This document shows positions 42,835-52,460 of a stretch of DNA of 64,000 nt, in pieces. Under the pieces are notes generated by a model that saw nothing but the letters and a program-made list of their open reading frames with translations, was not told the origin of the DNA and made no database searches. The position numbers and the translations under genes are program-made. Numbering within the stretch: position 1 is the first letter of the stretch; each line of letters opens with the position of its first letter. Origin of the DNA: CAVZTX01 sp963778375 (GTDB lineage: Bacteria > Chloroflexota > Ktedonobacteria > Ktedonobacterales > Ktedonobacteraceae); NCBI GenBank assembly GCA_963778375.1, contig CAVZTX010000022.1:73890-137889 (forward strand). Direction: 5' to 3'.

Positions 42835-44577
42835 TTATTGATCGTTGAGGCGGAAGATGGACATGCGGGAGCGGAGGGAGTTGGTAAGTTCGACGAGGTG
42901 GGCGAGGGATTGTTGCATACAGCGCATATGATTGGTGATGTCGGTGGTCATGCGGGAGATTTCTTCAACGGAATGGACGACGAGTTGGGATCCCTGGGCC
43001 TGGCTGTCGGCGGCGGAGCAGATACCCTGGACGAGGTCTGCCATTTGTTCAGTTACTACGCTGATGGCATCGAGGGCGACGCCGGTTTGGGTAACTAGCT
43101 CGGTCTGCATGACGACCTGGGAGATGTTTTGTTCGACGCTTTGGGAAACGGTTGCAGTTTCTTGTTGAATAGTGCGGATGCGAGTGGCTACTTTACGGGC
43201 GGCCTCGGCGCTGGAGACAGCTAAGGTGCGGATTTCTTGTGCGATAGTGGCAAAGCCCTGGCCGCGCTCACCAGCTCGCACAGCTTCGATGGCGGCGTTG
43301 AGTGCAAGCAGGTTCATGCGGGTGGTGAGGTCGGTAATGGCAAGGACGGTGTCGTTGATTTCCTGGCCGCTTTCGCCAAGGCGCTTCATGATGCGAGCCG
43401 ATTGCATGGTTGATTCGCGTACCTGTCGCATGCCTTCGGTTGCACGATCAACTTTGTTCTGCCCCTCTAGGGTCACGTCCATCAATTCCACGGCTACTTG
43501 CGATATCTTTTCGGCGTGTTCGGAGACTTGATGCATGGTGTTGGCCATTTCATCGATTACGTGCGAGATCGAATGGACCTGACGCTCCTGCTGGCTGGTA
43601 TCGCGTACGAGCAATTCGGTATTGCGCTGTACGTCCTGGGCATGCTCGTCGACAGCCTGCGTTACCATTTGTGCACTGCCTAAGATTCCACTAATCTCTT
43701 CGATTGTTATGTTGATGGCCTCTACGACGGGCTGCAATTTTTCATGGGAGGACTGAATACGTACACGCAAATCGCCACGCTGTACCGGTTCCAGATTTTG
43801 CCGCAGTTGGACAATTGCCTCTTCGAGCGCTATACGCTCGGCTTCGCGCTCCTGGAAGATACGCGCATTATCAATGGCGATGGCGGCCTGGTTGGCAAAG
43901 AGTTCTACCATTTCGATGCTTTCGACGGTCGGTATCTTGCCATCAGCGGGATCATCTAACGAGAGGAATCCCAGGAGTTTTTTCTTTCGTGGGCTAAATA
44001 GTGGCACGATTAACCCGTCTTCAGGATGCCAACCTCCCGGTTGATGGTCGTCTATGGAATTATTCACGGCTTTCGGAATGTCGGCAAATTCATCGAAGTG
44101 CTCGTGGGAAACAAAATAGCTGTGGCTGATACGAAATTCGGGGCGCATTACGCGCAATATCTGCTCAACGCTGATGCGTCTTTCGAGGATAAGACGCTCA
44201 TTTTCTTCGGAGGTTCCAATGTGGGCAACTGCTACGAGATAACCACTTTCTTCGTCGATGAGATTGATAGAGGCACTCTGAAAACCGGTGCAGGTGCTGA
44301 TTGAGGAGACGATCTGTTGGAGGACTTCTTCGAGGCCAAGTTCCGCACGCAACATATTGCCCAGGCGGATCAATTCTTTGATTTGCCGGGTATGTTGTTG
44401 TGGTGCAGATTCGGTTGGAAGGTGTAGCGTGTGTGGGTTGGGCATCGAGTGACCTCCATTTGAGGGTCTGGCAGGGATGGCAGTATGTTCCCGCTCCAAT
44501 TGTGCATGTTCAGAGGTTGAACGAAAACGAAGGCGCAAAGGGATGAAAGAGTTTTGCTGTTTTTGTTCTGCCATCAC
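42835..44577 (-). CDS. Soluble GAF-domain methyl-accepting chemotaxis-type protein
   Basis: A 580-residue signalling protein without any transmembrane helix. A GAF domain covers about residues 65-250; a HAMP-like linker follows; and the coiled-coil signalling domain ends in the conserved tip ITDLTTRMNLLALNAAIEAVRAGERGQGFA. It should sense an internal ligand and control a CheA-type kinase. No che genes are in the window. The lack of an anchor and its isolation suggest a cytoplasmic receptor of a non-flagellar system. Confidence 0.9.
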   Translation of the reverse strand: MMAEQKQQNSFIPLRLRFRSTSEHAQLEREHTAIPARPSNGGHSMPNPHTLHLPTESAPQQHTRQIKELIRLGNMLRAELGLEEVLQQIVSSISTCTGFQSASINLIDEESGYLVAVAHIGTSEENERLILERRISVEQILRVMRPEFRISHSYFVSHEHFDEFADIPKAVNNSIDDHQPGGWHPEDGLIVPLFSPRKKKLLGFLSLDDPADGKIPTVESIEMVELFANQAAIAIDNARIFQEREAERIALEEAIVQLRQNLEPVQRGDLRVRIQSSHEKLQPVVEAINITIEEISGILGSAQMVTQAVDEHAQDVQRNTELLVRDTSQQERQVHSISHVIDEMANTMHQVSEHAEKISQVAVELMDVTLEGQNKVDRATEGMRQVRESTMQSARIMKRLGESGQEINDTVLAITDLTTRMNLLALNAAIEAVRAGERGQGFATIAQEIRTLAVSSAEAARKVATRIRTIQQETATVSQSVEQNISQVVMQTELVTQTGVALDAISVVTEQMADLVQGICSAADSQAQGSQLVVHSVEEISRMTTDITNHMRCMQQSLAHLVELTNSLRSRMSIFRLNDQ

Positions 44578-44685
44578 CTACCTCTTTTTCGGTATGTTAT
44601 GTATAGATGGGTATCTATTTGAGCATAACATAGGGAGTTTCTGTATTCAAGGTTAATAGGAAATCAGGGCCATTACAAGTTCATT

Positions 44686-46011
44686 TCAACTACAACAATA
44701 CTGCGAGTAGTAACCTTTTAGGGAGCGAGGAAGGCGACCGGTAAGGACGGTTCCTTCGGGGCGATGTTCTTCGGAGTCGACGTGGCCTCGGCGGTGGAAG
44801 AGTTCTACGAGTTCGCTTTTGTCGTAGGGGATGGTGACGCGTAGAGGTTCCATGGTTTCGGCGAGGACCTGGGCAATCTTCTCGCGTAGGGCATCAAGGC
44901 CTATTTTTTGTAGGGCGGAGACGGCTACTGCGTTAGGATAGAGGGATGTATCGACATCGAAGGGATCATCTAGTAGATCAATTTTGTTGAGGGCACTAAC
45001 ACGCGGTTTGTTGCCCGCATTGAGGTCATGGAGGACTTCGCTGACGGTCTCGCTCTGCTCGATAGCGTTTTCGTGGCTCATATCGACGACTTCCAGCAAC
45101 AGGTCAGCGTCGATGACTTCTTCCAGGGTGGCACGAAAGGCGGCAATGAGTTTGGTGGGCAGTTTCTGGATGAAACCGACTGTGTCGGTAAGTAAGGCTT
45201 CTTGATTGCCGGGTAAGACGATATGGCGCGTTGTGGGATCGAGGGTAGCGAAGAGTTTGTTCTCTGCTATTACCTCGGCTTCGGTGAGGGCGTTGAAGAG
45301 GGTGGATTTGCCAGCATTGGTGTAGCCCACGACGGCTACTACGGGGATAGCCTGGGATGCTCGCTGCTGGCGATGGAGCATGCGCTGCTCGCGCACGCCC
45401 TCAATCTCTTCACGCAGTTCCGCGATGCGGCCGCGGATGCGGCGACGGTCGATTTCTAGTTTTGTTTCACCGGGGCCGCGTACGCCGATTGCGCCTCCGA
45501 CACCACCAGCACCGGCGCTGCGTGAACCGCCTGCCTGGCGCGAGAGTTCTGTACCTCGTCCTGTCAGGCGAGGTAAGCGATATTCCAACTGGGCAAGTTC
45601 TACCTGTAAACGTCCCTCGCGAGTACGGGCATGCTGGGCAAAGATGTCGAGAATGAGCGCGGTGCGGTCGATTATGCGGGCATTGAGTATTTTCTCGAGA
45701 TTGCGCTGTTGCGAGGGGGAGAGTTCATCGTCAAAGATGACCAGATTAAAACCGAGTTGCTTTTCGAGGTCGCTGAGTTCCTGGACACGGCCTTTGCCGA
45801 TGTAGGTGGCTACGTCGGGATGATGCAGACGTTGGACCATTGAGCCGACAACTCTGGCTCCGGCGGTACGCGCCAGGGTTGCCAGTTCGCTTAGTGAGTC
45901 TTCAACACTCCATAAACTTTCACTTTGATCGTGTTCTACGGCTACCAGGTACGCGTTTTCAAGCCTGGTATGCGAGCGAGTTTCAATAAGTTGATCTTGC
46001 TTTGGCGTAAT
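44686..46011 (-). CDS. hflX: GTPase HflX, probably with a non-AUG start
   Basis: A ribosome-associated GTPase that splits stalled or stressed 70S ribosomes. The N-terminal part has VQRLHHPDVATYIGKGRVQE, a Gly-rich loop (GGSRSAGAGGVGGAIGVRGPG), then the G domain: P loop VVGYTNAGKST, G3 DTVGFIQKLP, G4 NKID. The open frame extends upstream to an ATG at 46257, but that part is translated intergenic repeat and lies upstream of the promoter. The good ribosome-binding site GGAGGG at 46014-46019 is followed only by ATT, then ACG, in frame, so an unusual start (ATT 46011 or ACG 46008) is likely. That gives about 441 residues, the normal length. Confidence 0.9.
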   Translation of the reverse strand: MTPKQDQLIETRSHTRLENAYLVAVEHDQSESLWSVEDSLSELATLARTAGARVVGSMVQRLHHPDVATYIGKGRVQELSDLEKQLGFNLVIFDDELSPSQQRNLEKILNARIIDRTALILDIFAQHARTREGRLQVELAQLEYRLPRLTGRGTELSRQAGGSRSAGAGGVGGAIGVRGPGETKLEIDRRRIRGRIAELREEIEGVREQRMLHRQQRASQAIPVVAVVGYTNAGKSTLFNALTEAEVIAENKLFATLDPTTRHIVLPGNQEALLTDTVGFIQKLPTKLIAAFRATLEEVIDADLLLEVVDMSHENAIEQSETVSEVLHDLNAGNKPRVSALNKIDLLDDPFDVDTSLYPNAVAVSALQKIGLDALREKIAQVLAETMEPLRVTIPYDKSELVELFHRRGHVDSEEHRPEGTVLTGRLPRSLKGYYSQYCCS

Positions 46012-46047
46012 TACCCTCCACTGTGTTTTTTCACTAGTTATAGACTT

Positions 46048-46075
46048 ATTGTAACACCTTATCGTTAGAACGCAA
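46048..46075 (-). promoter_or_regulatory. Promoter of hflX
   Basis: On the minus strand TTGCGT (46075-46070), a 16-bp spacer, TACAAT (46053-46048). The predicted start of the message near 46041 leaves a leader of about 20 bases before the ribosome-binding site, which rules out the upstream ATG. Confidence 0.65.
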
Positions 46076-46098
46076 GATGGTCGATTTTCTGGGTCTAC

Positions 46099-46290
46099 AT
46101 CATTAAGGGTACTGGCGGCGAATTGGGGGACGGTTTCCCCGCCCAGCCTCAGGGGCGCGATAAATCTGGCCCCTACGAACGAGACGATTAGCCAAGGGTA
46201 ATTCGCCAGCAGTATCATTAAGGGTACTGGCGGCGAAATCGGGAACGATTGCCTCACCTCACCTTGGGTGCCATAAATGTGGCCCCTATG
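46099..46290 (+). repeat. 115-bp tandem repeat with two GGCCCCTAY hairpins
   Basis: A 24-bp string beginning ATCATTAAGGGTACTGGCGG occurs perfectly at 46099-46122 and 46214-46237, period 115 bp. Each copy is followed by a GGGGCGCGATAAATCTGGCCCC- or GGGTGCCATAAATGTGGCCCC-like hairpin and CTA. The inverted complement of TACTGGCGGCGAATT appears with two mismatches at 46198-46212, so each unit has MITE-like inverted ends. It fills the gap between hflX and the CvpA gene. Confidence 0.7.
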
Positions 46291-46312
46291 GAGACATTCC
46301 TCGATGTCCAGC

Positions 46313-46837
46313 TTAGGGTTGGGGGATTGCGACGTTGGGAAAGGTTTTTACGAAAAAGCTGTTGACGTTGGCAAAGAGGCTGTGCGAGACGGTTGTATTA
46401 TAGAAATTTTGCCAACTGCTGAGGTCGGCGATGGAAATGCCGCGAGCGGTTTGGAGAAAATTGTGAAGCACGATCAGTAGCAAAAGCCACAAGACCCAGG
46501 CTTCGACGAATCCGATTACGCCACCGATGATGGAGTCGACGATGCCAATCAGGGGTAGGCGAGAGGTGACGCCACGAACGACGGTACCGATGATGTGTAA
46601 GATCAATACGACACCGAAGAATAAGACGACATAGGCGATGAGGGGTGTTGCAGGAAGCTTGTTGGCGGCAAGCAGATTTGTGAATTGGGGACCGAATGCG
46701 TAAGCGACAAAAAATGCTACGGGTATGCTGAGCAAGTTGAACAGGCTGAAGACGGCTCCATTACGTAAACCATTAAAGACGAGGAGGACGATAGTGGCGA
46801 GAAAGAGTAAGTCTATTATGCTAAGTGATCCAATCAT
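46313..46837 (-). CDS. CvpA-family membrane protein
   Basis: A 174-residue protein with four hydrophobic helices and the CvpA pattern (IIDLLFLATIVLLVFNGLRNG, then a final GGVIGFVEAWVLW). In other bacteria CvpA affects colicin V export and envelope tolerance; the molecular role is not settled. It is monocistronic, flanked on both sides by repeats. Confidence 0.85.
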   Translation of the reverse strand: MIGSLSIIDLLFLATIVLLVFNGLRNGAVFSLFNLLSIPVAFFVAYAFGPQFTNLLAANKLPATPLIAYVVLFFGVVLILHIIGTVVRGVTSRLPLIGIVDSIIGGVIGFVEAWVLWLLLLIVLHNFLQTARGISIADLSSWQNFYNTTVSHSLFANVNSFFVKTFPNVAIPQP

Positions 46838-46965
46838 ATAGGGTTTTTCCTCTCAACAATTTGGTGTTTCAGAGAGTAGTTGAGTATAACATCTATTATA
46901 AATAGACGTTGCGCGGAGGATGGTTGTAACACGAGTATTACGAGCGAGGGCAATCGAGCTTTCCA

Positions 46966-46990
46966 GGGCGGGGGCAAGCCCCGCCCCTAC
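46966..46990 (+). repeat. GGGCGGGG...CCCCGCCCCTAC palindromic repeat
   Basis: A perfect 8-bp stem with the short loop GCAAG and the CTAC tail, between two minus-strand genes. Best-preserved GC-rich copy. Confidence 0.75.
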
Positions 46991-47034
46991 CATACACGGT
47001 CTTAGCAACATAGTTTCTGGTATAGCCCTAGCCA

Positions 47035-48381
47035 TTAGGCGCCAGAGCCAGTTACGCCGGTGAAGTGGAAACGGGCGATACGGAGGGCTGGAGCTACGGC
47101 TGGGATGTAGTCGCGGCATTGGATGCGTTCGCGACCGATGGCCTGGACGTTTTGGAGGGCGTCGAGAATGCTCTGGGTGAAGCGGAAGTTTTTGACGGGA
47201 CTTGTTAGTTCGCCGTGTTCGATGAGGAAGGTGCCGTCGCGGGTCATGCCAGTGAAGAGGGTTTTGACGGGGTGGACGGTATTGGTGTAGTGGAAACGGG
47301 TGACATAGATGCCACGGTCGATGCCGCGAATAAGTTCTTCAAGGGTGCTGTCGCCTGCCTCCATCATAGTGTTGATCGGCATAGGTCCCCAGGGATTGGG
47401 GGCAGGTAAAGCGTGGCCTGTGTCGGGAACGCCTTCGCGAGCTGCGGTAAAGGAGTCGTAGACAACGGCGTTGGCGATGCCATGATCGAACATGACAACG
47501 CGCTTTTTGGGCATGCCTTCGTAGTCGAATGCCTGCGGTAGACCGGCGGGGTCGTGACCATCGTCATAAATGGTGACGCGTGGGTCAGCGAGTTGTTTGC
47601 CGAACTGGCCGTTCATGAAGCTGCGCTCTTCCTGGACAGCAGTGGCGGAGAGACCCATGAAGATGAGGTTCTGCAAGAGGTCGGCAACGGCGTAGGTGTC
47701 AAGCACGACGGGGTATTCGCCGATGGGGAAGTCGATGGGATTGCGGCTGCGCTGGGCCTTTTCGACTGCTTCATGGGCCATGGCTTCAAAGTTGATGGTG
47801 GACGCGTCGGTGGCAAGGCGCTGGGTGTAGCCGGAACCCTGGGCATCTGCCATGACAACGGCGTGGCACTCAGCCTCGGTGCGTGGTTCGTAGGCGAAGA
47901 CGCCGAGGGAATTGGCTACAGCTATCTCGGTTGTGTCGGTTGAGAATGCGCCAGCGGATTCGAGGCCGCGCTCTTTTGCCAGTTGTACGATGATGCCGAC
48001 GTTTCTGGCACGCTCTTCCGGGGTAAAGTTGGCGGTACGTTCATTGTAGGTGGGTGCGGCGATGATGGGCTGGGGTGAGGGCAGCGAATGGAATTCGGGG
48101 TTTTCGGGCGAGATGCGCGCAATTTCCCGAGCCTGGGCGGTGACGCGACGCAGGGATTCGTCGTCGAGTTGATTGGTGGTGGCTACGCCGATGCGTTTAC
48201 CTGTGACGGCGCGGACGCGGAGTTCGTGGTTGGTTTCGGCGACGTTCTGGTGTATGAAGTTGTTGGCGAAGCGGGTGAGGGCACTTGAGGTGCCTAGATA
48301 GAGCACTTCGGTTTGCTCTGCTTGTGAGAAGCTGAGTACCTTTTGCAGCAGTGCGCGTACGGTTGTTTCATCGGAATACAT
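47035..48381 (-). CDS. TldE/PmbA-family subunit of the TldD/E protease
   Basis: A 448-residue protein of the PmbA/TldE family, the catalytically inactive partner of TldD. It lacks an HExxxH motif. FTPEERARNVGIIVQLAKERG, GVFAYEPRTEAECHAVVM and GIYVTRFHYTNTVHPVKTL are typical. The heterodimer unfolds and degrades small modified peptides and toxin-antitoxin antitoxins. Its gene follows tldD by 18 bp in the same operon. Confidence 0.92.
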   Translation of the reverse strand: MYSDETTVRALLQKVLSFSQAEQTEVLYLGTSSALTRFANNFIHQNVAETNHELRVRAVTGKRIGVATTNQLDDESLRRVTAQAREIARISPENPEFHSLPSPQPIIAAPTYNERTANFTPEERARNVGIIVQLAKERGLESAGAFSTDTTEIAVANSLGVFAYEPRTEAECHAVVMADAQGSGYTQRLATDASTINFEAMAHEAVEKAQRSRNPIDFPIGEYPVVLDTYAVADLLQNLIFMGLSATAVQEERSFMNGQFGKQLADPRVTIYDDGHDPAGLPQAFDYEGMPKKRVVMFDHGIANAVVYDSFTAAREGVPDTGHALPAPNPWGPMPINTMMEAGDSTLEELIRGIDRGIYVTRFHYTNTVHPVKTLFTGMTRDGTFLIEHGELTSPVKNFRFTQSILDALQNVQAIGRERIQCRDYIPAVAPALRIARFHFTGVTGSGA

Positions 48382-48399
48382 TTTTTTGCTGCTCTTTCT

Positions 48400-49857
48400 T
48401 TATGACCAGCGGCCGACGCCGACCTGGACGTTGCGGAAGCGGGCGGGGGCGGCTCCGTGGCCGGTACGCATGGTTTGCATGGGTTCGCCTTTGCCGCAGT
48501 TGGGTGTGCCCCAGACGATCCATTCGGCGGGGCCGCAGATGGCGTCGCATGAACCCCAGAACTGAGGGGTGATGCCGGTATAGTTGGCGTTCTTGAGTAT
48601 CTGGCCGAGCTTGCCGTTTTTGATTTCATAGGCGAGTTCCACGCCGAATTGGAAGTTCAGGCGGCGGTCATCGATACTCCAGCTTTTATTGATGCTCATG
48701 TAGATGCCGTCGTCGGTATCGGCGATCAGGTCGGCGAGGGTCCAGGTTCCGGGTTCAAGGCTGACGTTGGTCATGCGAATCATGGGCAGGCGGTTCCAGT
48801 TGTCGGCGCGAACGCAGCCGTTGCTGGTGAGTCCAAGCATGGGGGCGGTGTCGCGAGACATGAGGTAGCCGGTGAAGATGCCGTTGGTGACGATAGCGGT
48901 ACGCTGCGCGGGGACGCCTTCGTCGTCCCAGCCAAAGGTGCCGAGAGCACCTGGAATGGTGGCATCAGCGGTGAGATTGACAATATCAGAGCCGTAGCGG
49001 TAATGGCCGTTGAGCTTATCGGTTGTCAGGAAGCTTTTGCCGACAAAACCGGCCTCCATACCGAGCACGCGATCGAGTTCGATGGGATGGCCGCAGGATT
49101 CATGGACTTGCAGGGCAACCTGGGGGCCATCAAGAATAATGGTCGTGACGCCGCTGGGACATTGTGGAGCGGAGAGCAGTTTGACGGCTTCTTCGCCAAT
49201 GCGAGCACCGTGGTCAGGTAGATGCATGGCCTCGATGAATTCGTAGCCGGACGTTCCGGCCTGGCGACCAAAGGAGTTGGGGTAGGAGCGGGTCTGGATT
49301 TCGCTGCTGGTGTGGTCCACGGCACTGGCATCGATGGCCGCACCAACATCATAGAGTTCTTGCTCAACTTCGCTCCCCTCGGAACTGACGAAGAGTTTGT
49401 GCTCGCGCGAATATTCCATGCTGCCGCTTGTCAATGAGACGCCTTTTACAGAACGCATGGCAGCGTCGGCGTCAACGAGCAATTGCACCTTCTGGTTCAA
49501 GGGTATGCTGAAGGGATCTTTTTGCATGGGTGTACGATAGAAGCCATGCTGGGGTGCAAGTGATGAGAGGATGACGGGTTCACCTGTTACGAGTGCGCTG
49601 GCATGGGCAATCTGGACGGCCTGCTTGGCTATACGTTCGGCTTCGGCATCGTCCATGTTAGCACTGCTGGCGAAACCCCAGGCACCATCAACGATGACGC
49701 GCACGTTGAAGCCGCTGCTGATACCACTGGAGACGCCTTCGACACGGCCATTGCGAACGTCGATGCCTTCGGTGGTTCGTTCCATGACGCGCACGTCTAC
49801 ATAGCTTGCGCCAAGCTGCTGAGCGATGTTGAGTACACGGTGTGCTAAGTCTCGCAT
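48400..49857 (-). CDS. tldD: TldD-family metalloprotease
   Basis: A 485-residue protease. The Zn-binding HExxxH motif is in VALQVHESCGHPIELDRVLG; GSEVEQELYDVGAAIDAS and DWNRLPMIRM-like (DNWNRLPMIRMTNVSLEPGT) segments fit the family. It forms a heterodimer with TldE, encoded immediately downstream. The start ATG is at 49857. Confidence 0.93.
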   Translation of the reverse strand: MRDLAHRVLNIAQQLGASYVDVRVMERTTEGIDVRNGRVEGVSSGISSGFNVRVIVDGAWGFASSANMDDAEAERIAKQAVQIAHASALVTGEPVILSSLAPQHGFYRTPMQKDPFSIPLNQKVQLLVDADAAMRSVKGVSLTSGSMEYSREHKLFVSSEGSEVEQELYDVGAAIDASAVDHTSSEIQTRSYPNSFGRQAGTSGYEFIEAMHLPDHGARIGEEAVKLLSAPQCPSGVTTIILDGPQVALQVHESCGHPIELDRVLGMEAGFVGKSFLTTDKLNGHYRYGSDIVNLTADATIPGALGTFGWDDEGVPAQRTAIVTNGIFTGYLMSRDTAPMLGLTSNGCVRADNWNRLPMIRMTNVSLEPGTWTLADLIADTDDGIYMSINKSWSIDDRRLNFQFGVELAYEIKNGKLGQILKNANYTGITPQFWGSCDAICGPAEWIVWGTPNCGKGEPMQTMRTGHGAAPARFRNVQVGVGRWS

Positions 49858-50138
49858 TTCGTATTTCTTTCCGGTTTTTGGCTAGGTGAAAGTTGGTAGA
49901 TTCATTTGCTTTTTTGACACCCGGATATTTTACGTGGTTTGAGGGCAGTGTCTAGAGAAATTGGAGTGCGGGGACTGGGGACATCGGGACATTTTTGTTG
50001 GTCTGGTTGAATGGGGTTCATTCCAATTTAACTCTACGCTATAGAAATTTTGTGAACCATATGCTATGCTCTATAAAATGGCGAGAAGATGGCAACACAT
50101 ACATAATGTCTAACCTTTGAGGAGAAAGAATACCTGCC

Positions 50139-50717
50139 ATGTCTATGAGTTTGCACGATGTCGAAAAAATTCAGGCGCTTTACCCTGACCATCAAATCGA
50201 ATTGCGAGAAGGAAAAATTATTGTTATGAGCCCATCAGACAGTGTATCGGGCGAAGTTGGAGTTCGATTCATTACACTACTAAGTGCCTGGGTATATAAC
50301 CATAACTTAGGACGCGTCCTGGATTCAAGTACAGGTTTCCGTATGCCCAATGGCGACTTGCTCTCTCCCGATGTCTCTTTTGTCTCACGTGAGCAACTTA
50401 AGCAAAATCCTCGAAGCTATCTCTCGGTCGTTCCCCAACTAATTGTCGAGATTAAATCGAGCCGAGACCGTGTTCGTGGGATTGAGGAGAAAATAGCGCT
50501 CTTTTTGAGTCAGGGGGTACAGGTGGGTATCCTCATTGATCCCGATAAGCATACCGTCCATGTGTACCGCGCAGGTGGGCTGAGTAAAAATGCCGATACA
50601 GGTGAGTCTATACTCCAAGTGACGACCTTACGAGATGGAGATACGTTGACTCTTCCAGAACTCTTTCCCGGGTGGGAGGTTCCGATTATGAGTTTGTGGC
50701 CGGTGGTATATGAGTAG
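50139..50717 (+). CDS. Uma2-family putative endonuclease (PD-(D/E)XK)
   Basis: A 192-residue DUF820/Uma2 protein: IELREGKIIVMSP, FRMPNGDLLSPDVSFVSREQ and LIVEIKSSRDRVRGIEEKI, the last holding the E-x-K core and the Asp in SPDV of the nuclease fold. Such proteins are very numerous in Cyanobacteria and Chloroflexota and their role is unproven; mobile-element origin is suspected. GAGGAG is 16 bp upstream. The gap of 281 bp before it shows nothing else. Adjacent to the first IS element. Confidence 0.85.
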   Translation: MSMSLHDVEKIQALYPDHQIELREGKIIVMSPSDSVSGEVGVRFITLLSAWVYNHNLGRVLDSSTGFRMPNGDLLSPDVSFVSREQLKQNPRSYLSVVPQLIVEIKSSRDRVRGIEEKIALFLSQGVQVGILIDPDKHTVHVYRAGGLSKNADTGESILQVTTLRDGDTLTLPELFPGWEVPIMSLWPVVYE

Positions 50718-50781
50718 TGCCCAGTTCAGCCAACTTTTTGAAGGTATGCAAGAGTCACAACCCCGCCCCACCCAGCCCCCA

Positions 50782-50803
50782 GGGCACCCGCAAGGGGTGC
50801 CCC
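50782..50803 (+). repeat. Left half of a palindromic repeat split by the first IS
   Basis: GGGCACCCGCAAGGGGTGCC then CC is followed directly by the IS left end. The tail (GGGGTGCCCCTACC) resumes at 52373. Joining the halves restores a normal family member. Confidence 0.75.
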
Positions 50804-52372
50804 CATAAGCGTTAACTTAAGCACTTGAACAAAAGAAAAGAGACGAGTCAGAAGCCATCTGCCCGCCCAGTGCGAGCAGGTGACGGATGGTGCTCTCCTG
50901 ATGGATGCGCTGGCGCCTGCGACTGCTGAGAAAGCGGCGCAGAAACGGCAGGCACCTGCGCAGGTGAGCGAAGGTCCAATAGCCTTGCACGAGCAGCCGC
51001 AAGGTCTGGGCACACAAGCCTGTCACGCTCCAACTGCTCACGGTGGGTAGGCTGGGAGGCGCACCCGGTGCAGCGATGTCCGCTGGCTCCGGTGGCACTG
51101 GTGGCTGCGCAGGAGCCGACGCATCCAGGGAGCCGATCCACTGCTCGGCCGCCTGAGTGAGGTGTGCGCGGACAGCTTGGACGTCCGCTTGCAGCAAAGC
51201 CCAGGCCAGCAGCACGGCTAGGATGGTGGCCTCATTGGTGAGCGCGCTCTGACCACGGAGCTGAGCGAGCTTGAGGTGCTGTTTCATGCGTTTGATGACC
51301 AGTTCGATCTGCCATCTTGCGCGATAGAGCGCCAACACCTGCGCATCGCTCCACTGCTCAGGGGAGAGCGTGCTGAACAGCAGCAGCCAGCCGCATAGGT
51401 AGAGCGTCTCGGCTTGGAGCTGCCGTTGCTGCTTGGCAGCCTTCTTGCGTTCCTTGCTGCGCGCCCGCTCGGCCGCCTCGTGCGGGAGTGAGCAGGCAAT
51501 GAGCCGACCGGCAAAGCGCTGCCCTTCGTGCTCAAAGGCGACGGAGCAACTGTGCTGCCCGCTGCCCTGTGCTTTGAGCCAGGCCAACACGTCGAAGGGA
51601 GTGCCTTGCCCATCAAGCAGCGGCACCTGATGCACGGCCAGGCGCACCAGCAGTTGAGCACCCGCCTGCACGACGTAGGCCAATTGCTTGCGCCGACAGT
51701 AGCCGCGGTCAGCGACCAGCACATCGCCGGCCTGCACGACAAAGAGCGTGAAGCCCTCGGCCGTGTGGCGGTCACTGACTTTGACATCCAGCAAGCGCCC
51801 GGCTAGCAAATCATAGCCCAGATGCACACGCCAATCGTCACCGGTGCCCCCTGGCGCTTTGAGGCGCGTGGCATCGATGAGCACAATGCGTTGCACAGGC
51901 AGCGTCACCGCGCGGGTCGGGATGGCCAGGCACTGGATCAGCAGCCATAACAGGAAGCTACGCGCCTTGCGCAACTGCTTCTGCCAGGCGACATGCGAAA
52001 TGTTGGCCAAACCAATGAGCACCGCCCAGGCCCCCAACTGGCGCACGGAGGGCGCACACAAGACGTAGGCCAGAAGCCCGCGCAGCAAGTCGGCCACACA
52101 GCGCAGGCCGCGGGCCCGTACAAAGGCCCCCAGCACGCGCGCCTGCTGCTCATAGTCGGCGGGCAACTGGGAGATGACTTCCTGCTCCCAGCCTTGCTGG
52201 ATGAGTGCCTGCAGTTGCGACGAGAGGTCTGGCACGCTATTATGTGGTAATTGGGGCATCGGTTCCTCCTGGCAAAGTAAGTGGTCATTTGTCTTACTCT
52301 ATCATGAGGAAGCTTGCCTCTGCTCTTTTGTTCTCTTGTTCACGTACGATTTGGCTTATGTTAACGCCTATG
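50804..52372 (-). mobile_element. IS4-family insertion sequence, intact, 10-bp target duplication
   Basis: A 1569-bp element with one transposase gene. The ends are imperfect inverted repeats: CATAAGCGTTAACTTAAGC at the left and, read inward from the right, CATAGGCGTTAACATAAGC. It is flanked by the perfect direct repeat GGGGTGCCCC (50794-50803 and 52373-52382). The target is a dispersed palindromic repeat. Confidence 0.9.
50817..52259 (-). CDS. IS4-family DDE transposase
   Basis: A 480-residue transposase. DDE motifs: RIVLIDATRLKAPG (first D), VLVADRGYCRRKQ (second D in the DRGY signature) and YRARWQIELVIKRMKQ (YxxRWxIExxxK with the catalytic E). AGGAGG precedes the ATG. The base composition is more GC-rich than the surrounding genes. 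It has no stop, frameshift or missing motif, so it may be active. Confidence 0.92.
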   Translation of the reverse strand: MPQLPHNSVPDLSSQLQALIQQGWEQEVISQLPADYEQQARVLGAFVRARGLRCVADLLRGLLAYVLCAPSVRQLGAWAVLIGLANISHVAWQKQLRKARSFLLWLLIQCLAIPTRAVTLPVQRIVLIDATRLKAPGGTGDDWRVHLGYDLLAGRLLDVKVSDRHTAEGFTLFVVQAGDVLVADRGYCRRKQLAYVVQAGAQLLVRLAVHQVPLLDGQGTPFDVLAWLKAQGSGQHSCSVAFEHEGQRFAGRLIACSLPHEAAERARSKERKKAAKQQRQLQAETLYLCGWLLLFSTLSPEQWSDAQVLALYRARWQIELVIKRMKQHLKLAQLRGQSALTNEATILAVLLAWALLQADVQAVRAHLTQAAEQWIGSLDASAPAQPPVPPEPADIAAPGAPPSLPTVSSWSVTGLCAQTLRLLVQGYWTFAHLRRCLPFLRRFLSSRRRQRIHQESTIRHLLALGGQMASDSSLFFCSSA

Positions 52373-52460
52373 GGGGTGCCCCTACCATATACGATTTGTG
52401 TCCCCTATTTTGAGTGGAACCACCAACAGGCAAGCCTGGTAGCAAAGGTGCGAGTAGTAT

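Noticed and set aside
46012..46257. N-terminal extension of HflX up to ATG 46257
   Set aside because: The frame is open, but it translates dispersed repeats and lies upstream of a good promoter and ribosome-binding site.
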